Source of the DNA: Salisapilia sapeloensis
Taxonomy: Eukaryota; Oomycota; Peronosporomycetes; Peronosporales; Salisapiliaceae
DNA: 64,000 nt
Direction: 5' to 3'
Assembly (NCBI GenBank): GCA_023334545.1
Contig: JAADVB010000009.1
Coordinates: 94,803 to 158,802 of the forward strand
The stretch's first letter is position 1; every line of letters starts with the position of its first letter. Under the pieces are notes generated by a model that was not told the origin of the DNA, did no database searches, and saw nothing but the letters and a program-made list of their open reading frames with translations. This document shows positions 53,209 to 64,000 of the stretch, piece by piece. The position numbers were made by a program, and so were the translations under genes.

Positions 53209-54345
53209 ATGGGGCGCGGTCACGACCATGAACGGACGCCTCTAAAGAACTCCTCCTACTCGGAGCGATCTGCTTCCAGTCGCTCTCGCATCCCTCTCAC
53301 CGACTCTGCTCAGTCCGCGCAGAGGAAGCTCAAGCTCGCATGCATCTGCTCGTTGGTCTTCATGTTCGCTGAGGTCGTCGGTGGCTTCATCGCCGGCTCC
53401 CTCGCCATTATGACGGACGCGGCGCACTTGCTATCGGATGTTGCCGGTTTCTGCATCTCCCTCTTTGCCATCTGGATGAGCACCATGCCTGCCTCCTCTC
53501 GACTCACCTTTGGCTTCCACCGAGCCGAAGTCATCGGTGCCGTCATCTCGGTGCTCTTCATCTGGGTGCTCACTGGCGTACTCGTCTACGCTGCAATCGA
53601 TCGCTTCATCCTGTGCTTGCAACCAGACACGGAAGAGCTGGTGGACGGCAAGCTCATGTTCATCGTCGCCGTGATCGGTCTCTGCGTCAACCTCGCTCTT
53701 ATGAAGATCCTCGGTGAGCACGGCCATTCCCACGGAATTGGCCACTCGCATGACCACAGCCACTCGCACGGCCATTCACATAGCCACGGTCACGCCAAGG
53801 ATGAAGAGAATGGATATGGAAGTGTCAAGACGGAAGAGAAACAGTCGCTAGAGAATTTGAATATCCAAGCAGCGTACATCCATGCACTAGGAGACTTTAT
53901 CCAGAGCATCGGTGTGTGCATCGCAGGTGCCTTGATCTGGTACAATCCAGACTGGCAGATCGCTGACCCCATTGCGACCTTCCTTTTCTCCATCTTGGTG
54001 CTGGCAACCACCGTCGGGATCGTCAAGGACAGTCTGCATGTGCTCATGGAAGGCACACCGGAAGGCTTTGACCCGAATGAGATTGAGGACGGATTGAGAG
54101 ACTGCACGTCTGTGGTGGCAGTGCACGACCTGCACATTTGGTCCATGAGTATGGGCAACCCGTCCTTATCGGTGCATCTCGTGTCCGTGGATCCAGATGC
54201 GTCGCTGCATGCTGCGCAAGACTACCTCATGTCGAAAGGAATTACGCACACGACGATCCAGGTAGAGAAACCGACGACGACATATCCGCGAGACTGTAAT
54301 TCCAACCTCAGTTGTGGACAAGACTCGCCTCAGAACAGTGCATAA
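53209..54345 (+). CDS. Zinc transporter, CDF/SLC30 family
   Basis: 378 residues, one exon. Six TM helices: about 46-66 and 72-92, two more at about 108-150, and a second pair after the loop. Two HxxxD metal sites appear as HLLSD in TM2 and HALGD in TM5. The loop between TM4 and TM5 is very His-rich (HGHSHGIGHSHDHSHSHGHS), typical of ZnT proteins that load zinc into vesicles or vacuoles. The C-terminal cytosolic ferredoxin-like domain has VHDLHIWSMSMGNPSLSVHL. It belongs to the same group as human ZNT2/3/4/8 and yeast ZRC1. Direction: cytosol to lumen in exchange for protons, by family knowledge. The ATG context is good (ACACCATGGG). Confidence 0.95.
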   Translation: MGRGHDHERTPLKNSSYSERSASSRSRIPLTDSAQSAQRKLKLACICSLVFMFAEVVGGFIAGSLAIMTDAAHLLSDVAGFCISLFAIWMSTMPASSRLTFGFHRAEVIGAVISVLFIWVLTGVLVYAAIDRFILCLQPDTEELVDGKLMFIVAVIGLCVNLALMKILGEHGHSHGIGHSHDHSHSHGHSHSHGHAKDEENGYGSVKTEEKQSLENLNIQAAYIHALGDFIQSIGVCIAGALIWYNPDWQIADPIATFLFSILVLATTVGIVKDSLHVLMEGTPEGFDPNEIEDGLRDCTSVVAVHDLHIWSMSMGNPSLSVHLVSVDPDASLHAAQDYLMSKGITHTTIQVEKPTTTYPRDCNSNLSCGQDSPQNSA

Positions 54346-54858
54346 AGTTTGTAGATACACACTTTCGATGCAAGTGATCGTGAACATGACATATTTGCCT
54401 TCGAGCGAATACCAAAGCGAACGAAATATAGCTCATCTTGAGATTGTGCATAGTATACTTGTTCGTTTTTAGTTGCGTACGATAGCGATGCAGCAAAGGT
54501 GGTATGTCGTTGTCTGCGCTGGTATGCTTTAAGGTAGAAGCTGATCGCTTGTTGACCTGTACTTCTACGCTCTAGTTGGGCCAGAGAGTATCTCTTCGCT
54601 TTCATTGGTGTACTAGACAACATGCTTCTTAGACGACTAACAAAGCTCTCATATAAGCTTCCATGCGTTGGAAAAGAAGAAACCTGGATGACTCGTATTC
54701 AAAAAGTATTTGTCAAGTTCATCGTCGCGAACAGTTGCCCAAAATGATTTCCGTACAGTGTCTAGATGTATTCACGTGAATAAATGCATTGCACGAACTT
54801 GTCAAAGTAAAGTTCATGCAGCGCCAAAATGCTGTCAGATGGAAGTGGTAAAACCAAC
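54346..54858. other. Spacer, no gene seen
   Basis: 513 bp between the zinc transporter and the tRNA terminator; AT-rich. Confidence 0.5.
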
Positions 54859-54873
54859 AAAAAAAATTAAAAA
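54859..54873 (-). terminator. Pol III terminator of tRNA-Asn
   Basis: Runs of A on the plus strand (T on the minus) directly 3' of the tRNA: eight, then five, split by TT. Confidence 0.8.
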
Positions 54874-54877
54874 GTAA

Positions 54878-54950
54878 CTCTCCCAGCTGGGCTTGAACCA
54901 GCGACCTTATGATTAACAGTCATACGCTCTACCAACTGAGCTATAGGAGA
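54878..54950 (-). tRNA. tRNA-Asn(GTT)
   Basis: Minus-strand cloverleaf of 73 nt. The acceptor TCTCCTA pairs with TGGGAGA (one G:U) and discriminator G follows. D arm GCTCAGTTGGTAGAGC. The anticodon arm TATGA/TCATA has loop CTGTTAA, anticodon GTT at 54917-54915. T arm GCTGG TTCAAGC CCAGC. No intron. Compared with tRNA-Ala at 42117 it is on the opposite strand and 12.7 kb away. Confidence 0.95.
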
Positions 54951-55983
54951 TTGTTAACACTACACTGAAATAGTGAGTATTCAAATATAATATATCTTCC
55001 ATAAATATCCTTTGCTGCAACTTGGACTTTTGTCGTCTGATTTGTATATTCTTGCGCTATTTGCGTGGTTCTTTGGGCGATGGTCAATCACTGTGATGAT
55101 TTGGAGTATGTGGGCATTTGTATGAGTATATGTTTATTTGTGTAGATGTTGTGCTTGCATAACAGCTCACATCAAGGCGATTTTTTTGTGGCAAAGAAGT
55201 TGTATGTTTAATTTTTTGGACCTCTGAACATCAAGACGAATGAAGGACGAGGTTTCCGCTAGTGCCGGATGAAATTAACACAAAATAAGCTTTTCTTGGA
55301 AATGCCCTCTTCCAAAGAGGTATCTAGACGACCTCCAATGCAATCTATCTTGAATCTAAGCAGCTTTAATAACCTCCACTGTGGTAAGGACCTTATTGCA
55401 CACATAATGAGAGGATCATTTTTACCAACTAAGGACCATCCATGATTTTTGTAGCTAATCACAATGAAAAAGATACGAGAACCAGAGAAGGTAGCGACAA
55501 GAGGTGTTCATTGCATGTACCATGCAGAATTTTGGATATCTACGTTTATTCACAAGCTCATGCTTCATCCTAAACCAAACTCCACTCCCGTTAGATCAGA
55601 TTCTGATGGCATCAAGACGAGACAACTGAGCTACATGGGTAACAGCACAAGGACGATCAGGATTTGACGAGGGATTCCTATTCTTTAATTTTTCAACAAT
55701 AATATATAATATATTATAAAATAATTTAATCGTTGGGATTGTATAAACCCTTTTTACCAAAAAGGATACAATACTTTGACAATCAGACATTTATAGCAAT
55801 AAATTAATGCAGTATTTCATTTTTTATCCCTTTTATCGTACGAAATCATAGAAATATTCGTTTTCAGGCACCCTGGATAGGACACGAGCAAGAAGCAACA
55901 AAAGAGGAACAAAGAGCTTTATAAGCTTATAATACACTGGTATTCTTTAGGAACAAGTAGAAACATCACAAGGCCATTGACAC
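54951..55983. other. AT-rich spacer, no gene seen
   Basis: 1 kb between tRNA-Asn and the 3' end of the phosphate transporter. 55680-55800 is very AT-rich with ATAATATATAATATATTA-type repeats. No coding signal. Confidence 0.5.
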
Positions 55984-57426
55984 CTACGACTGTGCTTCTG
56001 GCGTCTTCACACTCTTGTACACAGGTGGCGTTCCGTTCTCCATGTTATGAGGCTTGTTCGACAAGAACGATTCCCTCGTGTACGCATCCGCACCGTTGAG
56101 TCGCTGGTAAAAGTCAGCATCCATCTCGTCGAACCCTTGCTCATTGTTGAACACGAAAAACCAGGTAAGCGGAATCGAGACGACAGCGATGCCGAAGAAT
56201 GTGTAGAATGCACCCGAGTAGCCAAAGCCGTCAATGTCGACCCAGATGGAGAACCCAAAGGAGCCAACAGCAGCGCCGGCTTTACCAGCAGCGGCGGAGA
56301 TACCGTGGCAGGTACTTCGGATCGGCGTCGGGAACATCTCCGTCGGGATGACAAACGTCGACATGTTTGGTCCGAAGTTGGCGAAGAAGAGGGCAAGGCC
56401 GTAGAGAACGATGAAGAGCACCGCCTGGTCTTTGATGGATTCCCAGAAGATGGCGAGCATCAAGAAGAGGATCGCCATGACTGCGAAACCTTGGATCTGC
56501 ATCCACTTGCGGCCCATGCGGTTGATAAAGTAGACACCGACATAGTAACCAGGCAAAGCCATGAGCGCCACGAACGCGTTCTGGGTCGTCACTTGCTGCA
56601 GAGATGCGTTTTCAACACCGACGACCGTCAAGATACTAGCAGAGAAGAGGTTCTGGGCGTAGAAGACAATATCAAAGAGGAACCACGTGCCAGCAGTACC
56701 GACCAAGCTCCTCCAGTAGTGCTTTAGGATGAATCCAATCTGCGCTCGGCTGTTGCTTCCGTCACTTCTTTCTTCAGCAGCAGCAATGCGCTGGGCTTCA
56801 GCTGCCTTGTACGCTTCCGTTTCTTCCGCAGTGATACGGTAGTAGCAGACGATCACAGCAGGTAAGACACCGATACCAAAGAGCAAGCGCCAGACGACTT
56901 CCAAACGCGACTTGTCGTTCTCACCTTGGTCTCCGTTGGCGAGTGCTTCGACAAGCAGGTTACCAAGGATGGCGGCTGTGAGCGAACCAACACCTTGCAG
57001 GGAGAACGTCATGGCCACTCGCTTGTTTCGTTCGGATACGGAGGTAGCGTCTTCAGCAGTGGAAGAGGCAGCGAGAGGGTATTCGCCACCAATACCGATA
57101 CCGAGGATGCCTCTGGCCGCGACAAGGAACCAAATCGTACCAGCAGCGGAGCCGGCGTAAGCAACGGTGCAGAGAATGCCACCAACGATAAGCAGAGCAC
57201 AAGTTGCGATCATGTTGACCTTGCGACCGAAGATGTCACCGAGGTAACCGAAGAGCAGTTGACCGATGACGGCGCCAATAAGAGCAGCAGCAGACACCCA
57301 GGACTTGCGGAACGACGTGTATTCGTCGCCATACTGTTCTTGTAAGATGACATTGACGACGTTCATTACGAAGAGGTCGTAGGCGTCATTGAAGAATCCG
57401 ACACCGCGCACGAAGAAGGAGTTCAT
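55984..57426 (-). CDS. Inorganic phosphate transporter, MFS/PHS family
   Basis: 480 residues, one exon, ATG 57426. Twelve TM segments are likely in two halves of six, with a cytosolic loop (about 205-230) rich in Glu, Ala and Arg. The PHS signature is near the start: GVGFFNDAYDLFVMNVV (TM1 Phe-Phe-Asn-Asp-Ala-Tyr-Asp). GQLLFGYLGDIFGRK follows TM2, as in the GxxxGxxxDxxGR MFS motif. GIGIGGEYPLAAS is in TM4 and NFGPNMSTFVIPTEMFPTPIR is the late signature. Proton-coupled phosphate uptake as in PHO84/PHT1. Only about 10 residues precede TM1, a very short N-terminus. Confidence 0.95.
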   Translation of the reverse strand: MNSFFVRGVGFFNDAYDLFVMNVVNVILQEQYGDEYTSFRKSWVSAAALIGAVIGQLLFGYLGDIFGRKVNMIATCALLIVGGILCTVAYAGSAAGTIWFLVAARGILGIGIGGEYPLAASSTAEDATSVSERNKRVAMTFSLQGVGSLTAAILGNLLVEALANGDQGENDKSRLEVVWRLLFGIGVLPAVIVCYYRITAEETEAYKAAEAQRIAAAEERSDGSNSRAQIGFILKHYWRSLVGTAGTWFLFDIVFYAQNLFSASILTVVGVENASLQQVTTQNAFVALMALPGYYVGVYFINRMGRKWMQIQGFAVMAILFLMLAIFWESIKDQAVLFIVLYGLALFFANFGPNMSTFVIPTEMFPTPIRSTCHGISAAAGKAGAAVGSFGFSIWVDIDGFGYSGAFYTFFGIAVVSIPLTWFFVFNNEQGFDEMDADFYQRLNGADAYTRESFLSNKPHNMENGTPPVYKSVKTPEAQS

Positions 57427-59874
57427 ATCGGATGCGCTGGAAGTTGGCGTGGAGAAGATGTGAAATCGGAAAATGACACTCGAATAAGATTGTCATGGCC
57501 TTTGAGCGACTGGCCTGGACAGAAATTGACTTGGCATTTGTATGCAAGCGTGAGATCAGCCGTCCTTTGCAATCAGCTCATAAATTAATGCACTTGCCAA
57601 TGAGAAAGCACAAAATTGAAAGATTCGAAAGTATAATAAAATGAAATAAATTAGAATCTTGGTACCTGTCTTTTAGAGCTAAAGGATCTTATATAGAGTA
57701 CATACATAAACAAGGTTAAACCCCATTAGAGACGGGCAGTTCAGCCAGATGGAGTCTGCATACATTCGACATCTTGTTGGGCTCGGATTCCATGTAGTAT
57801 TCCTAGCTGCTGGAATCTGGTATGAAGTAGAGGCAGGCAAGCTCCTTGCGGCATGCAGAGGCAATCATGTTCGAATTTAAGAAAAGCATTTTTAAGCGCT
57901 AGGTCATTGGGAGCTACGTATCTTGTAGCAAGCTGGTAGCTATAAAAGTTCATTTCTCACAGTAGATCTCATTACTAAAGGATGCCTACGTTGAGACACT
58001 CAAAACACGACGGCGATCGAGATGGAAATGGAGACGAGCACGCTGGGCCGACACGGTCTTAAAGATATCCACACCGGCGTATATGAAGAGCGATCGACAT
58101 GAAATATCAGAAGCTCTTCAAGATTGACCAGGCACATAGGTACGACTCCAAGGCCGTAAAGCGTCTGGAATCACCAGGTTGGGATGTCTTCAAGGTGAGC
58201 TCAGATCGATCTCATGGTGTCTTGCTTGTCTTTGTCTCGTTCAAGTGGCCTGGAGCAGCGTCAATGGCAACCTCTCTGCTTAAAGTGTATCGTACTTGAT
58301 TGAAATTTGATTACGCGACAAATTAGAGGCTACATACTATTCGGTCAAGTACGATATCAAATCTAGCCCGAAAACAATTCGGCTGTCGATCAAATTGTAC
58401 TCGATCTACGCTCCGAACATAGCATAATCCAGTTCCTGTGTATTTCCTATACTTTTGTGCATTCGTTGCTCTCTTTGAAGCTCTTCCTGGGCTTACTTCC
58501 GATGCCGTACAGACATACCAGTACTCTGTCATATAGTGTCTGTCCTGGACACGCACGTACCGTCGGTCGCTTCTGTACGAGACAACTTGTTTATGCTAGA
58601 ATGGATCAAGAAGCAGAAAGGGCGCGGTTGTCGATCAAGAATAAGCTTTGTGTAGTGGATACCTTAGCAGCTCATTCTGGTGTATTCTTGAATTTACAAT
58701 CTCTTGCTAATTAGTTGCACCCTTACAGTGGGATGCTCTATGAAGTTGTAGATTGTGTTTCTCTTCTTCGTTCTCAGCTCTTGTAACGGATGAATACCTT
58801 CCGGGATGTGTATCTAGCATGAAGGTGATACCGAACTGTTGCGCGCATCAAGGAAGTTAGCATCTACCTCTGCACTAGCGTTTCAAAGCATTCATTCTAT
58901 TTGTTTAGAAAACCAACTTCCGACGAGGGTACTAGGTGTCCGTTAGAGCATTTGCGCGACTAGATCGCTACTTGAACACGCTACTACACAACCAAATCAA
59001 AGAGCTCGTTGCTCGTCTGCATTAAAATTTAAAATCGACAGTGCGCTGCGACGAGTAGCGCGAAATGATCTGAACTGTAAATTTTTTCACGTAGCTTCGA
59101 TCGACGATTTTGCGTGTTTGAAGGGACTTGCAAGGAATAGAAAAGTAGAGCATGTAGCATGCCCTACTACCTACTAGCGCAAATCTAACAAGCTACTTGT
59201 TGCGCTTCTCAATCAAAGTTCACTCGATATACATGCTTGTGATAACGTGTACACCAAATGAGCTCACAGCATCCATGTCTTTTTCTGATAGCACTCGTTT
59301 TTGGACTGATGGTCATGCTACGAGTCAGGTACAAGAACCAGGCATGTGCCCATCTCGACCGGACGCTGACGCAATCGGAAAGAATCGGCTCTACCGTCCA
59401 ATCACCCTCAGCATAGCTAATAGCGTGTAGCCTCGGGTACTGCAGCAAGCACGTGCTTCTTGCAGATGAGGCGTTCGTCGATTTTATGCATGTACTCGAT
59501 CTCGTAATATGACACCCATTTGGTAGTCAAGCGCCATACTCGGGCGCATCGAGTGCAAAATAATTTGGAATTCAAGTGGGAAGTTACATCCTGGAATCCT
59601 CCATTTCCAGATTTGCTCCCCCGCACACAAGTACGTTCATCGTGCGCAGATCGAAAGATCCGACCAGCACTGCGACAAAGTTTCAATCTTTCGCTACACT
59701 AGGACTCCGTTTCGTAATCACCTAAATCAGAGCTTTCATCCGCACATCTGACGAGTGGTTGAACGTTGTCAGCGGAATTAAAAATTACCCACCATCTAGC
59801 TCGCCAAAGTTTAATCCACACTCGGACGAAAAAGCAAAGCGATCAACACTCCGCTCACAGACACAAAGAGAAAC
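57427..59874. other. 2.4 kb spacer with a possible exon relic near 58.1 kb
   Basis: Mostly AT-rich. At 57990-58200 the composition rises in G+C and two frames are open for 25-30 codons: METSTLGRHGLKDIHTGVYE (about 58025-58105) and MKYQKLFKIDQAHRYDSKAV (58099-58194). The second ends at a consensus donor GTGAGC. No partner exon was found. The rest, 58300-59874, shows only chance-size frames. Confidence 0.35.
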
Positions 59875-60645
59875 ATGGCTCTTCAATTCACAATGCAGAC
59901 GAAGCCGTTGAAGCCCGTGAGCGCCTACATCACCTCTTACGGCCGATCCTCGCGCATTGACAAGGCGACTACACTATACGTCATACGAGTGACCAAGGGC
60001 CAGCGATCGTGGTACGTTGCCAGACGCTACTCGGAGTTCCGGTCGCTGCACACACAGCTGAAGGTGTTGTTGGCGACTCAAACGTGTTCGTCCTGTGAGC
60101 AATTAGCCGACACGTATGACAATGTCGAATTTCCACAGCGATTCCGCGTTCGATCCGGAATTCCGTCCGCGCGAGAGAAAATCGAGGAGTCCCGAGTCGA
60201 GCAGCTGAACACGTACATGCAAATTCTCATGGGGACCACCCAAGGTCTGTTGGGCGAAAACGAAGGATGGGAAAGCGGAGATCACGTTGACGAAGACGGC
60301 GTGTGCAAAGCGCTGACGCTCGTGAATAAGTTCTTGCTAGTCGACGAGCAAGAAGCCAATGACGATACCTCCACAGAAGATACTTCTGTCTCCTCCCACG
60401 ACAGTCGTCGTCGATCTTTAAAGAAATTAGACAGCTTCCAAGTATCGGAGCTCGACCTGCTTTACCGCGAGCCTTCCCACCGTAGCAGTGAATCATTTCG
60501 GAGTTCTCGAGGAAGCTCCTACTCGTCTCCACAGCGTAGCATGCGATGGAGCGGTCGCACGACGAAATCGCCTGAAAGCCTTCCGTACGCCGAGATCTTT
60601 GACGATTTGGAATTGCCACCGCTGGATGCCATTGTGCAAAGGTAG
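59875..60645 (+). CDS. PX-domain phosphoinositide-binding protein
   Basis: 256 residues, ATG 59875. Residues about 15-155 form a PX domain: YVIRVTKGQRSWYVARRYSEFRSLH has the basic RRYSEF signature that contacts PI3P. FPQRFRVRSG is a variant of the Pro-rich stretch. The helix SRVEQLNTYMQILM and a final helix follow. Residues about 165-256 are Ser-rich and disordered with acidic end. PX proteins act in endosomal sorting and recruit to PI3P membranes. It is the third type of lipid-binding module in this window. No coiled coil or BAR domain, so it is not a full sorting nexin. Confidence 0.85.
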   Translation: MALQFTMQTKPLKPVSAYITSYGRSSRIDKATTLYVIRVTKGQRSWYVARRYSEFRSLHTQLKVLLATQTCSSCEQLADTYDNVEFPQRFRVRSGIPSAREKIEESRVEQLNTYMQILMGTTQGLLGENEGWESGDHVDEDGVCKALTLVNKFLLVDEQEANDDTSTEDTSVSSHDSRRRSLKKLDSFQVSELDLLYREPSHRSSESFRSSRGSSYSSPQRSMRWSGRTTKSPESLPYAEIFDDLELPPLDAIVQR

Positions 60646-63600
60646 ACGTGTCCGACTTACTTGCGGATGATGAGTCAGGTTCCGAGTACGGCCTCTGTAT
60701 TTGTTATGTGACCTGCGGATGGTATGCCGACGCAGTCGAGTGAATAAGTTAGAAATGAATGTATAGTTGATGCAGCTATAAACTTGTTCATGCTAAAGTA
60801 GCTTTAAAGCAGAGAAATATGAACTTTGGATACATATTGAAGGTATCCTGTGCTGCTGTAGATTTGTAAAGGGAAAATTTTGTTGACGCTGTAGACGGAT
60901 GAGGAACAAGTATGTAGAGACTATGATCGAGTACTTGGAACTAGCATGTCGTATGTCTTTGAACTTAAACTCGAGTACGGTGTTGGTGTATGAAAAGATG
61001 ATTTTAGCGATCTGGTAGCCTCGGTATCTAAAGGTATGCTCCACGTGAGGACTCATCCGCTGGTGCATGCCACAGCCTATTGTGTACTCAAAACATGCAA
61101 ATTAACTTTCTTTTGTCCGCTGCTCCTCATCTATAATGTAGCTATATCACAATTCGCATAAGTATCTTTTCTATTGTATCGAAGCGCTCTAATTCCTGGC
61201 AACGTAGAGTTCTTTCAAAAGGAAGCGATACATATGTCTAATTCGACTGCATGACGGCATGAAGTGACAGTTTAATCTTCGACCCGAACTTTCGTGTTTT
61301 AGCCCCCTTGGTGTCGATGTAAATCCAGGTAAAGGAGACTCAACAGGGATGACAATGTAAAGATGAGGAAACGCAATCGATAAAGATGCGATCTCACTTT
61401 AAAGAGAGCACACATACAATAAAAGGATGGAGAAACATTATAAAGAGTGGTCACCTTGCTGTTGGATGGAGTACGCGGAGAGCAAGAAGACTAATGTATA
61501 CTTGCTTGAATGTAGTGATCACCACCATACACATCGAAGGTGCAAGCAATATGAAGAAGGATGAAATACACTCGAGGTACCTCAACTGTAGTCCAATCGA
61601 AAGAACGAATCGATTGCGGTCATATGAAGGTGTGTGCGCATTTAGGTGACCCTTCAATCTTCGAAGCAAAGGTGGCAGATTAATCCCACTAACTTCTGTA
61701 TTATCAACGGCAAGTCGATATTCTGCCTACTGTAGAGAATCAAAAGTGGAGTTGATTGTTATCTTGCTTGTGCAATTGTCACAGATCAGCTACCCAGTGT
61801 CGGTTTTTGCTTATGGTAACTTGGGTATTGACTGAAGGACTTAGGACCACGGACAGCCGAAGTGTGCGAAGAGAGCAAGAGCGTTGCCACGAATCGGGTG
61901 TATTATACGTTTTCGCGTCCGAACCAACTGATGAACCAAGACGCACTGCATCTTGTCGCTTCAGTCTCTGATCGCAACTGGACTCATTCATCGTGTTGTG
62001 TTTTCTGACCTGGATCAATTCTTGTATCCATTAAAGTATACAAAGACAAATTGATGGACCGCATTTACTTTGCAAGGTTTGGCCATTAATAGAAGCCACA
62101 GCTTATTCCTTTTCTATGCTGAATAGTTAGCGATGATTCATTTAAAGTCAAAGCACAAATGCGAAGCACAATCAAGATTTGTTGGATGACTCGATGACAA
62201 TGCTGCGCCATTTTTCTTCGCTGTTGAGGTCAAGTGGTGATGCGGAAGTAGTCAATAGCGGTATGAGATGTCGAAGTCGTTTCTATGAAGAAGTCCATTG
62301 GGTTTAAACTATTTGCTCCTGGCGACAGTATCCATCAGTAAATTCTAGGTAACAAAAAAGAAAGTCTTTTTATCGTAGAGCACCATACATATAGCAGATA
62401 ATGAGCACTGTGTTAGCAGCCTCGAATAAACAGTTGAGCTAGGTTGAAGTGCTGCGACTATGAAAGTTTCCAGGTACTAATATAAAGAATTTGCTTTATC
62501 ATTGCTCTAAAGTCATTTATCAGAACCCTTTCAGGTAATGAGTGCAAGCTCAGATTTTCACCTACGAAATGCATAGATGATCGCGGATAATCAAAATACT
62601 TCTGTGCAGCTGAAGATACAAGGTAGAATTTTGTCGGCTCATCGTTAGGATCAGTGATGGGCAAAAAAGTATATTCTCCAAGCGCATGTGGCTACTGCGT
62701 ACAAGAATTGCTACCGTGTGGGAAACCAACGAACTTTCCAGTAGCAGTAGATGTTTCTGAGAGCGGTGCCGAGCGTACGTCAGCAGACATAGCTACCACA
62801 TACAATCCAATAAATATAAGTTGAAGGCAAGTTCAAGGCACAATTGAAATGGGAGGTACATCATGTGTCGATTGAGTTACTACATACCAACATTGAGTGG
62901 GCTTCTACGAAGGCATAATTGAAAAGCTTACGAGTGTTTTAAGGAAGTATAAGTTCTGTATTTTAAATTTAGACTAAACATACAACAATCTTTGCTACAA
63001 CAAGAATTAAGGAGTGCAAGCAGAAGCGTCAAGTCCAAGCAAAGACGGAGTATAAACGGGAGCACCTATTCAGCTCAAATTCGTCCTTCACTTTGCTTTA
63101 TCAACATGACCAGCTTTGACGGTGTGTCACATGTCGCCACGGAATAAAGATCGCATAGATGCGCTAGATCACGAAAAAAAGATTGAAGACTTTAGTAATC
63201 GGCCGTATACCTAGTTTTGTATCTATATCGGAAAGTTACTGACAAACAGATTTATTTCGAGCTTGCGACTGCGGTAAAGATGATCTGGTGATCAGATAAA
63301 GCTACATATATCCCGTGCTTTTAGAACCGGATGAACAAATGGTCTAAACGCGGGATGGAGAGCTTGTAACGATGAGGTTCAGATACCTTGCATAGCGTTA
63401 TCCGATTCAACAAAACAACCTATATTTGTAACCAGACTGGCATTTTAGTATCAATGCCTTCGCTATACAAGATGCAGCACTAACCTATTCCGACAACTTA
63501 TTGATGGTTCCATCACTACAGCACGTGGGTTACTTGATAGAATATCATCCGTGACTTCTTTGCTTCATTGATGTGCTTTGTCGTCTATTAAGTTTGCGCT

Positions 63601-64000
63601 TCAAAATGACAGCAGACAATACATCTCGAACGTCTACCACTGTCGTAGGTGGATGTTCAGGCGCATATTTTTCTCGGTTCCCACGCTGCCGACTCGTATC
63701 GCAACATACGTGACCGATCTTCTATCTCCTACCGATCGTGCCCAAATGCTATGTTCACGTACTGCGCCCAAAGACGACACAATCGACACGGAACAGATCG
63801 AAGACAGATAGGGCCTACGCTGCATCCTTTCAGCTGGAGTTGCGTACCGAGCCGGTGACGGTATAGCTTTCAAGTCGAAGATACAGATTGGTCGGTTTAG
63901 ATGGACGGATTACTTGACAGGTAGGGTAGCCGACCGTATCATGGAAGAGATAGCCCGATGGTAGCTGACTCGATAAGTCGGGTCGGAACCTATTGTCTGA
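60646..64000. other. 3.3 kb gene-poor 3' end
   Basis: Largely AT-rich sequence without a convincing gene. Around 63600-63860 three frames are open for about 70 codons (for example PTLPTRIATYVTDLLSPTDR on plus). This could be an exon of a gene continuing past the window or chance. No repeats, LTRs or transposase motifs seen. Confidence 0.4.

Noticed and set aside
53242-53427. Minus-strand ORFs in the zinc transporter
   Set aside because: Antisense shadows of a GC-rich coding exon.
53709-53790. His-rich repeat in the zinc transporter considered as a tandem DNA repeat
   Set aside because: It is the known zinc-binding cytosolic loop of ZnT proteins, coding rather than a mobile repeat.
55680-55800. 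AT-rich block considered as a replication origin
   Set aside because: No defined motif for this lineage; AT-richness alone is not evidence.
60646-64000. Search for LTRs, transposase or reverse transcriptase remains
   Set aside because: No catalytic motifs, terminal repeats or poly-A tails were recognised.

Overview
The window looks like a compact nuclear chromosome segment of a stramenopile, most likely an oomycete. Introns are very short (about 42-74 nt, one of 138 nt) with GT..AG ends. Spacers are AT-rich and genes sit on both strands. The content also fits: three START-FYVE proteins, a myosin with ankyrin, PH and IQ modules, a C1A protease, and cilium/flagellum genes (CFAP99-like, alpha-tubulin acetyltransferase) expected of a zoospore former. 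The compactness recalls Albugo-like genomes, but species assignment is a guess. No bacterial operons, CRISPR arrays or intact transposons were seen.

Layout. 1-7.5 kb: 3' end of a CSA/ERCC8 repair WD40 protein, a coiled-coil protein, glyoxalase II, a CFAP99-like coiled-coil protein, ribosomal protein S23 (four exons) and a small two-TM protein. 9-12.3 kb: a tandem pair of theta-class GSTs (one with two introns, one intronless) and an F-box/PH-like protein. 12.5-20 kb: three START-FYVE paralogues in alternating orientation. 20.5-25.7 kb: a membrane-anchored COG0523/CobW GTPase, a BAHD acyltransferase and a PH protein. 27-29.2 kb: a small type-I membrane protein and UBAC2, rebuilt here as eight exons. 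29.5-35.2 kb: a single-exon 1889-residue myosin. 35-42 kb: a RING/zinc protein, a Ser-rich protein, tubulin acetyltransferase, GGPP synthase, a double-ubiquitin-like BAG-type protein and tRNA-Ala(TGC). 42.8-54.3 kb: purple acid phosphatase, a large LRR protein, PPWD1 cyclophilin, a papain-like protease and a zinc transporter. 54.9-60.6 kb: tRNA-Asn(GTT), a phosphate transporter and a PX protein. The last 3.3 kb is gene-poor.

The recurring functional theme is phosphoinositide/lipid binding: three START-FYVE, a PX, a PH, an F-box/PH-like protein and the myosin PH tail. Others serve ubiquitin and ER quality control (UBAC2, BAG/Ubl, RING, F-box), glutathione metabolism (HAGH, two GSTs) and metal/phosphate handling (zinc transporter, phosphate transporter, acid phosphatase, COG0523). 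These are mostly independent eukaryotic genes rather than one operon-like system. Spliced models were built by hand from splice signals, frame continuity and family similarity. Several ORF starts that begin at TTG or GTG were moved to the first sensible ATG. Three regions hold possible but unproven spliced or decayed genes (8.0-8.9, 26.5-27.1 and 36.7-37.6 kb).
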